Shown here in pieces: positions 42,820 through 54,644 of a DNA stretch of 64,000 bases. Position 1 is the first letter of the stretch. The number at the start of each line of letters is the position of its first letter. A program made the translations under genes and the position numbers. The stretch is from positions 28,432,796 through 28,496,795 of the forward strand of contig NC_054548.1 of the NCBI RefSeq assembly GCF_017654505.1, written 5' to 3'. Under the pieces are notes generated by a model that was given only the letters and a program-made list of their open reading frames with translations, made no database searches and had not been told where the DNA came from. Source of the DNA: Polyodon spathula (lineage: Eukaryota; Chordata; Actinopteri; Acipenseriformes; Polyodontidae).

Positions 42820-43700
42820 ATAATACTTGGTGGAAGCACCTTTGGCAGCAATTACAGCTGTGAGTCTGTTGGGATAGGTCTCTATCAACTTTGCACATCT
42901 AGATTTGGCAGTATTTGTTCATTCTTCTTTACAAAATTATTCAAGCTCTGTCAATTTCCTTGGGGAGCGTTGATGGACAGCAATCTTTAAGTCATAGATT
43001 TTCGATTGGATTTAGGTCGGGGCTCTCACTGGGCCACTCTAGGACATTTACCCTTTTGTTCCTTAGCCACTCCAGTGTAGCTTTGGCTGTGTGCTTTGGG
43101 TCATTGTTATGCTGAAAGGTGAAGTTACGTCCCAGTATCAGCTTTCTTGCAGACGGCAGCAGGTTTTCCTCAATGACTTCTCTGTACTTTGGTCCATTAA
43201 TTTTCCCTTCTATCCTGACAAGTGCCACATTCCCTGCCGATGAGAAACATCTACATAACATGATGTTGCCACCACCATACTTTACATTAGGGATAGTGTT
43301 CTTTGGGTGATGCACTGTGTTGGGTTTGCGCCAAACATAACACTTTGCATTTAGGCCAAAAAGTTAAATTTTAGTTTCATCAGACCACCAAACGTTTTGC
43401 CACATGGCTACAGAATCTCCTTAGTGTTTTTTGGCATACGTCAAATGGGATTCAAGGTGAGCTTTCTTGAATAATGGCTTCCTTCTTGCCACCCTACCAT
43501 ACAGGCCAGATTTGTGGCATGCTTGCGATATTGTTGTCAGAAGCACACTTTGACCAGTCTTGGCCATAAAAGCCAGTAGCTCTTGCAAAGTTGCCATTGG
43601 CCTCTTGATAGCCTCTCTGATCAGTCTATCTTGCTTGGTCATCCAGTTTGGAGGGACGACCTGATCTAGGCAGAGTCTTATTAGTGCCATACACCTTCCA
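42820..43700 (-). pseudogene. Tc1 transposase remnant
   Basis: Cut-and-paste transposase of the DD34E class. The N-terminal half (43690-43421) holds the helix-turn-helix region (LIREAIKRPMATLQELLAF, ISQACHKSGLYGRVARRKP). The C-terminal half (43315-42992) has [18 protein letters not shown] with the second catalytic Asp and [11 protein letters not shown] with the Glu. A segment near 42830-42880 resembles the usual AKGASTKY end. The two halves are in the same frame but stops lie between them and after IENL, so the gene is dead. Confidence 0.85.
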
Positions 43701-44026
43701 CTTCTTAATAATCATCTTGACCGTGCTCCAAGGGATATTCAAGGCCTCTGATATTTTTTATACCCATCCCCTGATCAGTGCCTTTCAACAACTTTGTCCC
43801 AGAGTTTTTTTGAAAGCGCCTTGTTGCATATGTGTTTGTGTCTTTGCTTTGAAATGTACTACCTAGCAGAATGAACATACAGGAACTGCTGAATTTATCC
43901 TGAAATCATGTGAATCACTACAATTTAACACCAGCAATTGGTTACACCTGAGCTAATTTAGAATTGCTATTACAAGGGGGGTGGACACTTATCCAACCAA
44001 GCTATTTCAGTTTTTATTTTTAATTA

Positions 44027-44468
44027 CACTGAACAAAAATATAAATGCAACATGTAAAGTGTTGGTGCCATGTTTCTTGAGCGAAATAAAAGATCCCAGA
44101 AGTTTTCCATATGCACAAAAAGCTTATTTCTCTCAAATTTTATGCACAAATTTGTTTACGTCCCTGTTAGTGAGCATTTCTCCTTTGTTAAGATAATCCA
44201 TCCATCTGACAGGTGTGGTATATCAAGAAGTTTTGAGGGAGCGTGCAATTGGCATGCTGACTGCAGGGATATCCACCAGAGCTGTTGCCAGAGAATTGAT
44301 TGTTCATTTCTCTACCATAAGCCACTTCCAACATTGTTTTAGAGAATTTCGCAGTACGTCCAACTGGCCTCACAACCGCAGACCACATGTGCGGTGATAT
44401 GTGTCACGCTGCATGTGGCAAATGGTGGTCACACCAAATACTTCCGGGTTTTCTGATCCACGCTCCTA

Positions 44469-44504
<36 letters not shown>

Positions 44505-44607
44505 GTATCTGTGACCAACAGATGCATGTCTTTATTCCCAGTCAATTTATTTCAATTGACTGATTAAAAAAAATTGTTGCATGTTGTGTTTATATTTTTG
44601 TTCAATG
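44027..44607 (+). mobile_element. Nested, internally deleted Tc1-like element
   Basis: CACTGAACAAAAATATAAAT at the left and the inverse of it ending TTTTTGTTCAATG at the right form terminal inverted repeats flanked by TA at 44025-44026 and 44608-44609. At 581 bp it lacks most of the transposase. It interrupts the minus-strand Tc1 element. Confidence 0.88.
44200..44397 (+). pseudogene. Tc1-like transposase N-terminal helix-turn-helix fragment
   Basis: The plus frame reads [20 protein letters not shown], then [19 protein letters not shown] and a basic NRRPHVR end. This is the paired-like DNA-binding domain at the start of Tc1 transposases. The DDE catalytic part is absent and a T-run (44472-44503) follows. 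Confidence 0.8.
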
Positions 44608-44800
44608 TAATTTTCTACAAATTTCTAGAATATTTATTTTTCACTTGGAAGTTGTGGGGTAGGATGTGTAGATACATTTAAAAAAACAAAAAAAAAACAA
44701 ACAAAAAAACAATTTTAATGCATTTTAATTCCAGGCTATAATGCAGCAAAAGGTGAATATTTTTAAAGGGGGTGTAGACTTTCTATAGGCGTTGTATATA

Positions 44801-45499
44801 CCTCCCACCCCCCCACCAGGATCTACGTCCATGCTTGAGACAAACATTTAGGCTAACATCTCTGCTTATCTTGTCATTAAACTGCATAAAAGAAATTTCG
44901 ACCACCAACTACACCACAAGTGCTGTCCAGCTTGCCAAACGATTGAGATGTGTTGCATCTCTCTGATGAACAGAGTTGGGCATACTCCCAACTTTTAGTG
45001 GATGGCCAGCTGACCAATTGGAAGAGGTTATATCTTCTTATTGGCAGAACACTGGCAACTCATGCTGTTTGTATATTTGGCTAACAAGACAACAAAAAGA
45101 ATATCCTTATATAATTAATCGGACCGATTAATCAACTAAAAAGTTGAAGATCTGCATATTAAAGGTATCTGTGGCTTTCCGGTAGCTGTGAATTAAAAAA
45201 AAATAATACTGCTGGAACTATCTTTTATTCAGTACAGAAAAGGTGATATGGAACAGCACTGGTTACAGCAATCTAGGACATCTATTGAAGTCAGCATAAA
45301 AAGACGAACGTTCCCAAAGTCACTTGAAACACCTCAAAACTTTTAGATAAACCCAAATTGATGTTCCACTGGATAGCAGAAGTGTAGGTTTACAATATAT
45401 CACAACGAGTAAGTGTAAAGATAGCAAGGTTATTAAACGTGTGATGGATTCTGTTTATCTTGGCAAGCAGGATCTAACATTTGATTTAGGGGACATGAT
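44801..45499. other. Spacer, no clear gene
   Basis: No domain was recognised. GGATCTACGTCC near 44820 is the inverse of a motif at about 19800, suggesting a shared old repeat. Confidence 0.4.
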
Positions 45500-45735
45500 G
45501 AAGGCACCAATTCCTCAAATAGAGGTAATTATGTGGAATTACTTTCTCTGATTTCTGACTACGACAGCATGTTAATAGCCACAGTATTCTTGGATACCTC
45601 TAACAAGATTCAGAACGAATAAAAGCAAGAAGCCATGTACATAGCTATAATGGTAGATTAAACTTCCAACATTGGAAATGGAGCTCAGATGTCTCGTGTT
45701 TTCAGGTATGTGGGCCTAAAGAACAGTTGTTCTGT
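45500..45735 (+). pseudogene. hAT transposase fragment (DUF4371-like)
   Basis: Plus-strand coding resembles the hAT segment just before and into the catalytic core: GNYVELLSLISDYDSML (about 45523-45575), then AIMVD followed by a stop, then TSNIGNGAQMSRVFRYV (about 45650-45705). In related proteins this reads like an IVDE(T/S)..N..Q.S...RYV motif. It is short and broken. It is not contiguous with the hAT C-terminal fragment at 17 kb. Confidence 0.6.
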
Positions 45736-45921
45736 AAAACTGTTATGTTTACTAAAATGAAAATAATAACAGTGCGTTTAAAAAGATCAGCTTCCCATTG
45801 GGCTTCTTTTTTTTATTATTCTGTAGATTTTTTATTACTGTGCAGGAAAGCCGCTACAAGATCGTTACCTTTATTAAAAATGTGCACAGATTAATCTACC
45901 GATTTAACATGGGCGTCTGCA

Positions 45922-45993
<72 letters not shown>

Positions 45994-46590
45994 CAGCTCT
46001 GTTAAATACAGTTATTAAGGTTAAATGCGCTTCATGCTGTTGGATTCTTTGCAACATATATTGGCCATATTATGCGGTTAACATTGTTTAGTTTTCAAAC
46101 TAATGCAGTAGTACAGCACTGATATTACATTATGTACTGTTGCAATAGCTACCGTAAATTTGAGGCAGCTGGGTTTTGACAGCAGTCGTAAAAGAGTTAG
46201 TGGGACATGTGTGTCTGTTTGGGTGTAGCAATAAAGTACCGTTCCTGATCACTAATCCGAATCCAATATTGAACATAACTGTTGTACAGTATTTAATAAC
46301 AATAACACGTCCCTAAATTACTGGTGGCGCACGCACTAAACACACGCACGCACATGCACTAAACACAAGCAGCTGCTGAATGCAGACATACCCCCGCGTG
46401 CAATAGCATATTCAAATTACACTTTTCATGGAGTAGTTATGCAATAAACCTGTACTATATAGTAACAGCAAACTGTTGTAGACTTTTGTGCTTTTGTTGC
46501 TCTGTCAAACGTGTTCTAGAGATTATATGAGATAAATTAATCGGTGTACAGAATATACTTTTTTTTGTAACTTTACAACTATGCAGACAT
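45736..46590. other. Spacer with (TAA)n, no gene seen
   Basis: No coding domain was found outside the microsatellite. Confidence 0.5.
45921..45992. repeat. (TAA)n microsatellite
   Basis: About 24 uninterrupted trinucleotide units. Confidence 0.95.
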
Positions 46591-46591
46591 A

Positions 46592-47396
46592 TGGCAAATG
46601 ACATTTAATAGAGACAAATGTAAGGTACTGCATGCATCCATCCAGGCAATAAAAATGTGCATTATAAATATCATACTGGAGATACTGAAATTGAAGAAGG
46701 AATCTATGAAAAAGACCTAGGAGTTTATGTTTATGTCTTTATCTAGACCACGGGTGTCAAACTCCAGTCCTCGAGGGCCGCAGGGTCTTTTGGTTTTCAT
46801 TCCAACTTAAGCTCTCAATTAACATAATTAATCTAATTATTTGTTTAATTTGTCATATTTAATATTTTTCATTCTTTTATAGTTAGTTTTATGGTTTTAA
46901 AAATGCACTTGATTCAAGGTACACTACCTATGAAACATTTTGAGACCTGAAGAGAAGTGTTGAATGTGTCCAGTTAATCAAATAGTTAGACCAATTAAGT
47001 AATTGAGAGCTCGGGTGGAATGAAAGCCAGAAGACACTACGGCCCAACAGAAACTGAGTTTGACACCCCTGATCTAGACAATGTGAGGAAGCTATAAAAA
47101 AGGCTAACAAGATGCTCGGATATATTGTGAAAAGTGTTGAATTTAAATCAAGGAAAGTAATGTTAAAACTGTACAATGCATTAGTAAGACTTCATCTTGA
47201 ATATTGTGTTCAGTTCTGGTCACCTCGCTACAAAAAGGATATTGCTGCTCTAGAAAGACTGCAATGAGACTGCAAAAGACTGCTGATCGATGAGATTCTG
47301 GGATCAGTAAGCTACTAACAACCAGATGAGCACAATAAGCCAAATGGCCTCCTCTCATTTGTAAACTTTCTTATGTTAACTGTCAGATGTGCAATA
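46592..47396 (+). mobile_element. LINE 3' fragment, split by a MITE
   Basis: Coding similarity to the C-terminal part of CR1/L2-type LINE reverse transcriptases: WQMTFNRDKCKVLHAS (46591-46640), EKDLGVYV (about 46708-46731), then after the MITE EEAIKKANKMLGYIVKS and RLHLEYCVQFWSPRYKKDI (47085-47255). A stop follows at about 47264. The 3' end has GCCAAATGGCCTCCTCTCAT followed by TTTCTTATGTT. Only the 3' end is present, the usual result of truncated retrotransposition. Confidence 0.75.
46741..47079. mobile_element. hAT-type MITE with 8-bp target duplication
   Basis: ATCTAGAC at 46741-46748 and 47072-47079 flank a 323-bp element (46749-47071). Its ends are CACGGGTGTCAAACTC and the inverse of CAGGGGTGTCAAACTCAG. 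The 8-bp duplication and CA..TG ends fit a hAT-mobilised MITE. It has no coding capacity. Confidence 0.9.
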
Positions 47397-47984
47397 AGTT
47401 GTTGAACAATATATGCAATATGCAATATATTAGTAAATTAAATTTTACGTTATTGCAATGTGTCAATACAAGTTGAACCATTTGGGAACTGCTGTATTTT
47501 ATTAAAACATTTTTTAAACTGTCATAGCTTATTCAATGTGTTACACACAGTGCATTTAAATCAACCTGGGTTTTATTTTGCAGGGAGATCATTCAGATCA
47601 CTCATTACAGTATTTTTTTTTTTTTTTCATAGCGCTGTCTCAGATTGACACAGGTTGAAACGTCATTCAAGAAAATAGTGGGTTATGGCCAATGTTGTAG
47701 TCCTAAATCTTAAAGTACCATAACGGCAATTAAAATATAGATTTTTCTAACACAATTGACTGGAATTTATGTTTTATTTGTACATTGAACTTGAGGGAAC
47801 ATTTATTTTAATAGGTAATGTGTGCGTCTCGCATGTGACATTGAGGCAACTCCCCCAGTGCTGAGTGCTGTTTTGAAAGCATCTAGCGGGTTAATGTTGT
47901 CTTTGTTGGTTTGGTTATTTTTTTGGCTTTTTTATCATGCATGTTTTTTTTTTCTATTATGGAATCTGCAGCGCAGAACTTCAA
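47397..47984. other. Spacer, no gene seen
   Basis: AT-rich; T-runs at 47612-47627 and 47946-47953. Confidence 0.5.
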
Positions 47985-48435
47985 GCATCACGCTGTAGGT
48001 CGGCAAGGGTGTCCTCGGATCACCGCAAACCAGCGACCACGGTAGTCTGGTCGGGTGCCTGCTCCCTGGGTGCTTATTCAGGTGCATGGAGTTGATCTAA
48101 GGAATAGATGCTTAAAACACTTTTAGTGCAGCTAGCCCAGCCACCTGAATAAAAGGAGGTGCTTATTAAAGAGGAGAGTTGAACAAACAGGTTGGTGGTT
48201 TGTTGTGGTCCTAGCTTAGCTGCGTTGTCCTCCTGCACTGTAGCTCCTGGGTGGCTGAATGGTGAATCCGCAGTATGTAAAGAAGCAGTCGGCTGACGGC
48301 ACACTTTTCAGAGGACAGCGTGTGTTCGTCTTCACTCTACAGCGTAACGGTGAGCATAAATAATAACTGGGCATTTCAAATTGGGAGAAATTCACAAAAA
48401 TAATTGGCAATGACTAAATTAAAAAAAAAAAAAAG
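47985..48435 (+). mobile_element. tRNA-derived SINE copy 2, with an internal insertion
   Basis: Shares TAGGTCGGCAAGGGTGTCCTC, GGCTGACGGCACAC and GGCATTTCAAATTGGGAGAA with copy 1 at 27715, in the same order, and ends in an A-run at 48419-48434. About 100 bp near 48075-48180 have no counterpart in copy 1 and may be an insertion, since 24 nt of it recur at 49050. Confidence 0.7.
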
Positions 48436-48934
48436 GACTAATGTTCCCTTCAGTGCATCACAAGGACGACTGAATCAGACAATTGTGCGGGAGATTTTAC
48501 TACAAACATTTTAAAATACACACTATTCAGATTTGGATTCTGAACGTACCATCAAAACTGGTATGTAGGGAATCGGGACACTGATTTATTTGTTCCTAGT
48601 GCTTATTCAATGGAAAGTCAAAAAATAGATTGCTTCAATGATGCCCAGCCACCGAAAATTACAGAGGTCTGTCTCTATATAAGCATTTTCATGATGGAGC
48701 TCTCTTTTCTTGTAAAGGTAAAGTAAACGGTTCTGTAGTTTGACATTTCTATTGTGGGGGGAGGGGGCTAGCGGTAAATTGTGTAAGTTTCAAACTGAAA
48801 TCTTATTCAGGAATATATTTCTATTCGGTAATAAAAATACTGTTAACTAAAAGGCTCAAAACTACAGATTGTGCGTGTTCCTTAGTTAATAGTCTGTTTT
48901 TCATTCAACAGTTTCCTTCAGTTTTCTTTATAGT
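48436..48934. other. Spacer, no gene seen
   Basis: No domain or element end was recognised. Confidence 0.45.
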
Positions 48935-49034
48935 TTTTATAGATTCGGTATTCGGTTTGGCATTCGGCTGAATCTTTTGAGATGGTTTCGGTGTTCAGCT
49001 GAATCCCATAAACTTGGATTCGGTGCATCCCTAC
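48935..49034. mobile_element. hAT-type terminal fragment
   Basis: CGGTATTCGG and related short repeats lead to GGATTCGGTGCATCCCTA, the inverse of a TAGGGATGCACCGAATCC terminus common in fish hAT elements. The opposite end was not found. Confidence 0.5.
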
Positions 49035-49417
49035 CCCTAAGGCAATCGTAAAACACTTTTAGTGCAGCTAGCCAGTTAGCACACCAGAATCAGGTGCATG
49101 TGTGGGCAAACAAACTTTGCCCACCTATGTGTTTTAACAACCGTGTTTTAGTGCCCACTCGGCATGTCAGCGTTAGCGTTGGACATGTGCTGAACTTCAG
49201 GGGAGTGTCCTCATTTACATACACATGTAGCGATTTAGCAAACCATCAACAGTGTTAGTGTTTGCTTTCAATTGACATGTAAAAAGCAGGTCTACACTGT
49301 GTACGTAAAACTACTAGGGAAGCAGGCAAAGAAAAGAGACATACAAGAACTACGGAGTGCACACTAGATTAGTGTGATATTTTGTGATATGATACTTTGT
49401 GCTGTGACATTTTGTAA

Positions 49418-49470
49418 CAATTGTAAGTCGCTCTGGAAAGGGCATCTGCTAAGAAATAAAAATAATTTCT
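49418..49470 (+). mobile_element. LINE2-type 3' tail fragment
   Basis: TGTAAGTCGCTCTGGAAAGG followed by GCATCTGCTAAGAAATAAA is the familiar 3' tail of L2-clade LINEs and the SINEs they mobilise in fish. No upstream body was recognised. Confidence 0.6.
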
Positions 49471-49529
49471 ACGTGGCCAGACAGGGAGGAGGAGGAGGAG
49501 GAGAAGACATCCTCAAATATTTAGAAGTC

Positions 49530-50270
49530 ATCTGTTTTTTCTGAATCTTGTCTGACACACAATGTATGCAACAATTTCGCCTCAACAGACAAACAATCAC
49601 TAACATCTGGCAACTGCTTCAGGCTGACCTGGAAGGAAACATGTGGAGAGTACACTGTTTGCCTGTAGAACTAAGGTACGCACCAACACAGAATAGGTTT
49701 GTGTTTACCACCACCCCCGTTATTTCTACTTGTGCACTTTATTTTTGTTTATTTATAATAAAATAGGCCGGGAACTGTAAATCTTAAGGGGACCTATTCT
49801 GTCAACATGCAAGTAGTGTGTGATCTGTGATGCCAACAACTACATCACAAATGTGTACGCAAACCATTGTTGCACCGCTCATGATTTGTTTATCCTAATT
49901 CGCAGGTGGCAGCACTGAAGAGGTGGCTACAAACACCGCTGCTCAACCCCACGACCCCCGCCGAACAGATGTATAACCGTACCTTTTAAGTGTGCTTGTA
50001 CTGTAATTGGGCAAACATTTGGAATCCTCATTGATTCTGATGTTTGAATGTCTATGGTGGAAAACTACAGTACACTCCTCAGAAGGCTAGCAGTATCATC
50101 CTGGCTTGTTGTGTTTTACACAACATAGATCGATGTTGAATTTACAGAGGAAAGATTACAGAGTTTGAGGGAAGCAGATGCTGAACTTGAAGATCCAGTG
50201 TTGGAGGTTGCAGATGCTGCAAGTGCCAGGCAGTGCCAGACTTAGTTATTGTTGTATAAGATTTAAATGT
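49530..50270 (+). pseudogene. PIF/Harbinger transposase remnant
   Basis: Harbinger nucleases are DDE enzymes related to vertebrate HARBI1. The plus strand has TDTQCMQQFRLNRQTITNIW and LLQADLEG (49550-49650), the N-terminal part. After a large deletion, LKRWLQTPLLNPTTPAEQMY appears at 49917-49980, the conserved WL.TP..NP.T..E..YN block, then a stop. A third piece at about 50058-50130 gives [19 protein letters not shown] and VLHNI, close to the C-terminal signature. The catalytic Asp residues are not identifiable. Confidence 0.72.
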
Positions 50271-51459
50271 GTACTGTCAGCATATTTTTTAACAGTAAAG
50301 CATTTATAATAAAGGCAGCAATGGTGCTCACAGTTCAAAGGTGAGCTATACATGCTTTACTTAAGGAAAACTCCTAATTCTAAATTGTATATATAATGAA
50401 AAATATTGTATAAAGAAAAGCTGTTTGTAGTAGCAAAAAAAGCTAGTTTATGCTATATTAACTAATGTCTATACATGACTGCAGCAGAGAGTATGTCAAC
50501 TGCTGCTCTCACTGGTGTAACTGCAATGTCAGCAAAAAGTGTGACACTAATTTAGTAACATGAAGAAACATCCAGCTGTCTTAAATATCCTCACAAGGTT
50601 CAGGAAAGCGAGTCTAAATTAGCATTTTTTACACCTGTGGAATTGTAGTCACTGACATAACATAACTAATGATGTGACACAATAAGGTGGATTGTCTCTG
50701 GCCTTATGATAATCTCACACAATCCAAAGCCAGTCTTCATAAAGTGAAATTCCAGGGTTAATTGCTGGTCTTGGCAGTTAAAAAGTATCTTAAGGAACAC
50801 AGTTTTTCAAACAGTCAAATAAGATCCTTCAGCAACACGAAAGTGAATCACCAATATGTGTAAATTACATGTATGTTTGACAAACCACTAGACAAAGAGC
50901 CCCCATATAGCCCTGGATTTTGACAGTCTTAACTTGTTCTATTGATTAAACAATTTAATGTATTAAAATGATGCTACTACAAACAACGTACTGCAGCTCA
51001 GCTATCAGGTGCAACTGATAAGAACTAAAAAAGAACATAGAGTATGTACCACATTACAATATTAGACAGTATATATTTTCTGAAACCATTACAGTAAACT
51101 TCTATGATTCTAAGATTTTATAGAATATTGGTAAGTTTCAGGGTTGAGTGTGCAACAGTTTTCAGTAAATAAAGATGGATGTTATGAATCAGTAACCTGT
51201 GAAGTTTGTGCTAGATGAACTATTGTTTATTCTTACATATTCTGATTTATTTCTTCAGCCAATGATTAGCATATTGGGATTTTTTTAACATGAGAGGGAT
51301 TTACAAGCTCAATCTTGTACTATTTTGTATGTATCAAGAAATCACAGGGGTTTCATGAACATCAATACATGTATAAGGTTTACATGAAGTATTCATCATA
51401 CTTAGACATATTCGTAGACCCAATGAGAACTTGTTAGGTGTTTCACAATAACTTTATGG
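50271..51459. other. AT-rich spacer, no gene seen
   Basis: No domain or element end was found. Confidence 0.5.
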
Positions 51460-52077
51460 GGATGTGTCACAAAGACGGCTGCAGTGGGTGACTTCAGACC
51501 AGGAACCAGGAAATAAACCACAGAGCGGTGGAGTTTGGTGAAGCTGAGCGATTGCTTTCGCTCAGCATTTAACAATGAACAAAGAAAATAAAATGTTGCA
51601 AAGACAAAGAAAAACACAGGACACAGCACTTTCGCCAAAATAAAGAGACAAACAAAGCAGACTACACGGACAAACACGATGAGCTGATATTTTAACTATT
51701 ACTATTATTGTTACCTCCATCTCCAATCCCGTTCTCCACTCACCGAACACACAACCCCGAGTGAGTGAAAACATGCTGCTTTTATGCAGCTGTGCCAAGA
51801 TTCGATTGCTAATCAATCATTCAATTGGAGTCTCAGTAAAACTACACGTGAATTAATAAAAGTGCAATTCCCCGTGCTCACATATTACTACATTTTACTT
51901 GCACGTGAAGTGCTGTGCAATCCTTGTGCCTAAATACAAATATACAATTTAAACTCTTGTGTTACACAGACCCATTTATATCCCACATACCAATGACTAT
52001 ACACCAACATTAACACACTACATGTAACATACAACACAAATAAATAGCCCAGGGGCAGGGCACTTTGTCACAGGATG
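51460..52077. mobile_element. Solo LTR with 5-bp target duplication
   Basis: GGATG at 51460-51464 and 52073-52077 flank a 608-bp segment (51465-52072) that begins TGTCACAAAG and ends CTTTGTCACA. Each end is the inverse of the other for 10 bp, as in many LTRs. On the minus strand GCATAAAAGCAGCA near 51773-51790 could be a TATA region, favouring minus orientation. No internal domain adjoins, so LTR recombination has removed it. Confidence 0.82.
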
Positions 52078-53150
52078 TCACAAAAGTTATTTCTGTTCTG
52101 GGCCTGTGCACATATGAAATTTAACAATTGAACCAAGTCAATATTGTGATTAGTGTTTAGAAAATGCCTTCCCTTTGAAGTAGTTTGTAAAACGCCTTTG
52201 TGACAGGTGTAGTGTCCTTGTGGTAATGCTATGGTTTCTTTCCATATTTTTTCAGGTGTTCCTAAAATGGAGGTGTGCTGAGAAACTGAAACTGTTTGTA
52301 ATAACCAGTCCATTCACACTTTCTTTCAAAATTGTTCGCTGCACTTCTTCCCCCTAAGACCAGTGGCGGCTAGGGTCCAAGAAAAATGGGGAGGCAGCAA
52401 AATCTTATTATTATATTCTGACTGACACACTTCATATCTTCTGAACATTTTTACCCCAATTCAGCTGTTAAATGTGTTTTCTCTACTAGCCAGCGTATGT
52501 TTAAAAATGCACTGTGTACAACATTAATATAGCATTTAGATTTCAAGACCATGTCACTAACATACTTTGCAAATATTTTCTAAACAAAGTTGTTAAGGCA
52601 GTAGAAGGGCAGACAAAAATGAAGCACATCCTATTAATTAATTTGCTAAACTTAAATAAATGACAAGTAAAACAATTATATACCATTCTGTACACATGAA
52701 GCATATACTTTATTTAATAAAAAGCAATTCAGCCAAAGTTTAATTCCGGAGCAATGTACATTACACGTCAAAGAAACAAACAGAAACTGTACTCCTTAAT
52801 TATATTTATTTTTAAATGTATTCAAGTGTAAATTAGAATTTGGATAGGATATTTCCCGTAACCTGACTGGTCAATCCCAATTAAGCCCGCCTGAATGTTA
52901 GTATTCAACCTTGTTTATTCAAAATCATCTGCCTAAAAAAAAAATAAAAAAACCCCGTCCAGCAGACCTGTATTCGCTTCTGATATTATTGACCTTTTCC
53001 TGCTTGATGGAAGAAAATCTCTGTTCTTATTGTACACACACTCTGAACGCAGTCTGTCAACTTTGAATACACTTTATGAACACAACAAACAAAACAATCA
53101 CCAACAACACATTAAAAAAAAAAAAAAGTAGCCTAAATACTGATATCTTG
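52078..53150. other. Spacer; possible MITE edge
   Basis: CAGTGGCGGCTAGGG near 52361 resembles a transposon terminus common in fish, but no second end was found. The remainder is AT-rich with an A-run at 53112-53128. Confidence 0.4.
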
Positions 53151-53345
53151 CTGCACAAATATGCACTCAAATCCTATTTCACGAGGCGTGAGCTGGGGGG
53201 TAGAGATAGGGCAGAAGAAGCAGAAGGGAGCGGTAAGTAGGACAGAGTGCTGGCTAGAAAGGACCGGACCTAGGATAGAAGAGCAGGCGAGGCCCACTCT
53301 AGTAGTAGACCAGCAAAGCTGGACATGGAAGCTAGGATAGAAAGT

Positions 53346-53530
53346 GGCGATGCCGACACGAGCCCAGGGGCGAAGAACCCAGCAACTGAAGACAGGATAC
53401 AGAAAGTGGTCACTGACTGAGGACGGCGATGCCGACACGAGCCCAGGGCCGAAGGACCTATCAAACGAAGACAGGATACAGGGCAGCGATGCCGACACGA
53501 ACCCAGGACAGAAGGACCTAGAAACCGAAA
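53346..53530. repeat. Three tandem units with GCGATGCCGACACGA
   Basis: Units begin at about 53346, 53425 and 53485. Each has GCGATGCCGACACGA(G/A)CCC followed by GAAG.ACC and GAAGACAGGATA or a variant. Spacing is 79 and 60 bp. Confidence 0.85.
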
Positions 53531-54644
53531 ACATATATGAGGGTTATGACTCGGGGAGCCGCCCCTCAGAGGAAGATGGTCCCGGAAGACCGGGACACGA
53601 AAGGAGACAGAGAGGAAGAGGTACCCAGCATCTGAGACTTCTGTAAAGGGGCGCTCGTTAAACCCCCAATTGGCCAAGACTTCACGCTGCCTGGGACCTG
53701 AGATAAGAACAAGACATAGAGGTTAGTATGGGACTCGAGCATGAGTAGCTACGTCCCGAATTGAGACAGAGTACAGAACAGCCTTGAGTGAGGCAAGATA
53801 AGCACAGGACAGGAGCTGCGAAAGAACAGAGCGTGGCCGGGGGTCTGCTCTGACTCATATGGTGAGAACCCCCCTGAAGGTCAAGGGAGGCTGAAGCCTG
53901 CCCTGAGGTCGGGGAAGTGATGATCACTTGCCCCCCAAAAGTATGGACCCCCGGCTCCTCACCAAATCTCCCACACTGTGAGACAAACAAAAGAGCACAT
54001 GCCAGCGCATAACATAAACAAAAGACTAGAAGGACAGACGGGACAAACAGGAGGATGGTTAGTAAATTTAGTAGGATATGACTATGTGTATACCTGCTGC
54101 TCAGTGGAGAGGAAAAAACACCTTGAAGCTAATTAGGGGAAAACCTCTAGTGGCTCCGGCAGACAGGTAGCCCCCACTTCAGGCATACTAGCAATTTTTG
54201 GAATGGGCTGCAACTATGTCAGAGGGAGATGAATGAACATAAGAATCCACTGTAGAACAGGACTTTGCCCCATGGTCTTGATTAGGCTTTGATTGATGCT
54301 GGCCCTTGAAACGGAGGTGGCTGCACTGATACGGAATGAATGAGGTGAATATAGATGAGGAGGCAGGGCTGTCCTGGAGAGACGGGTGGAGAGGTGGATT
54401 GAGAACCAGAGACAAGTGATGATAGATCTGGAAGAATCGATGAATACAGGGCCCGGGGGGGGGGGGGGGGGGGGTTTCCTGCATGAGAGATATCTTGACA
54501 TTGTAACTATATCAGGGAAGGATGAATGAATGTAGGAATCCATTGCAGAGGAGGACCAGTTCCCCCACATTCGTGATCAGGCTGGGGGGCAAGGGGAGAG
54601 TCGAGGGGAGAGTCGAGGGGGGAAGGCCTGCTCTAGAGGAGAGG

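Larger units (their letters stand above)
42595..44800 (-). mobile_element. Tc1-like DNA transposon, decayed, with a nested Tc1-like insertion
   Basis: Related ends lie at about 42602-42720 (AATAGAAATTCTACACACCT) and 44740-44797 (inverse of ATAGAAAGTCTACACCCCCT). A minus-strand transposase lies between them. Without the nested element at 44027-44607 the body is about 1.6 kb, normal for Tc1. Exact ends are approximate. Confidence 0.82.

Noticed and set aside
12121..49034. TAGGGATGCA at 12121 and the inverse at 49025 as ends of one hAT element
   Set aside because: They are 37 kb apart with many unrelated insertions and different inner sequences; they are independent fragments.
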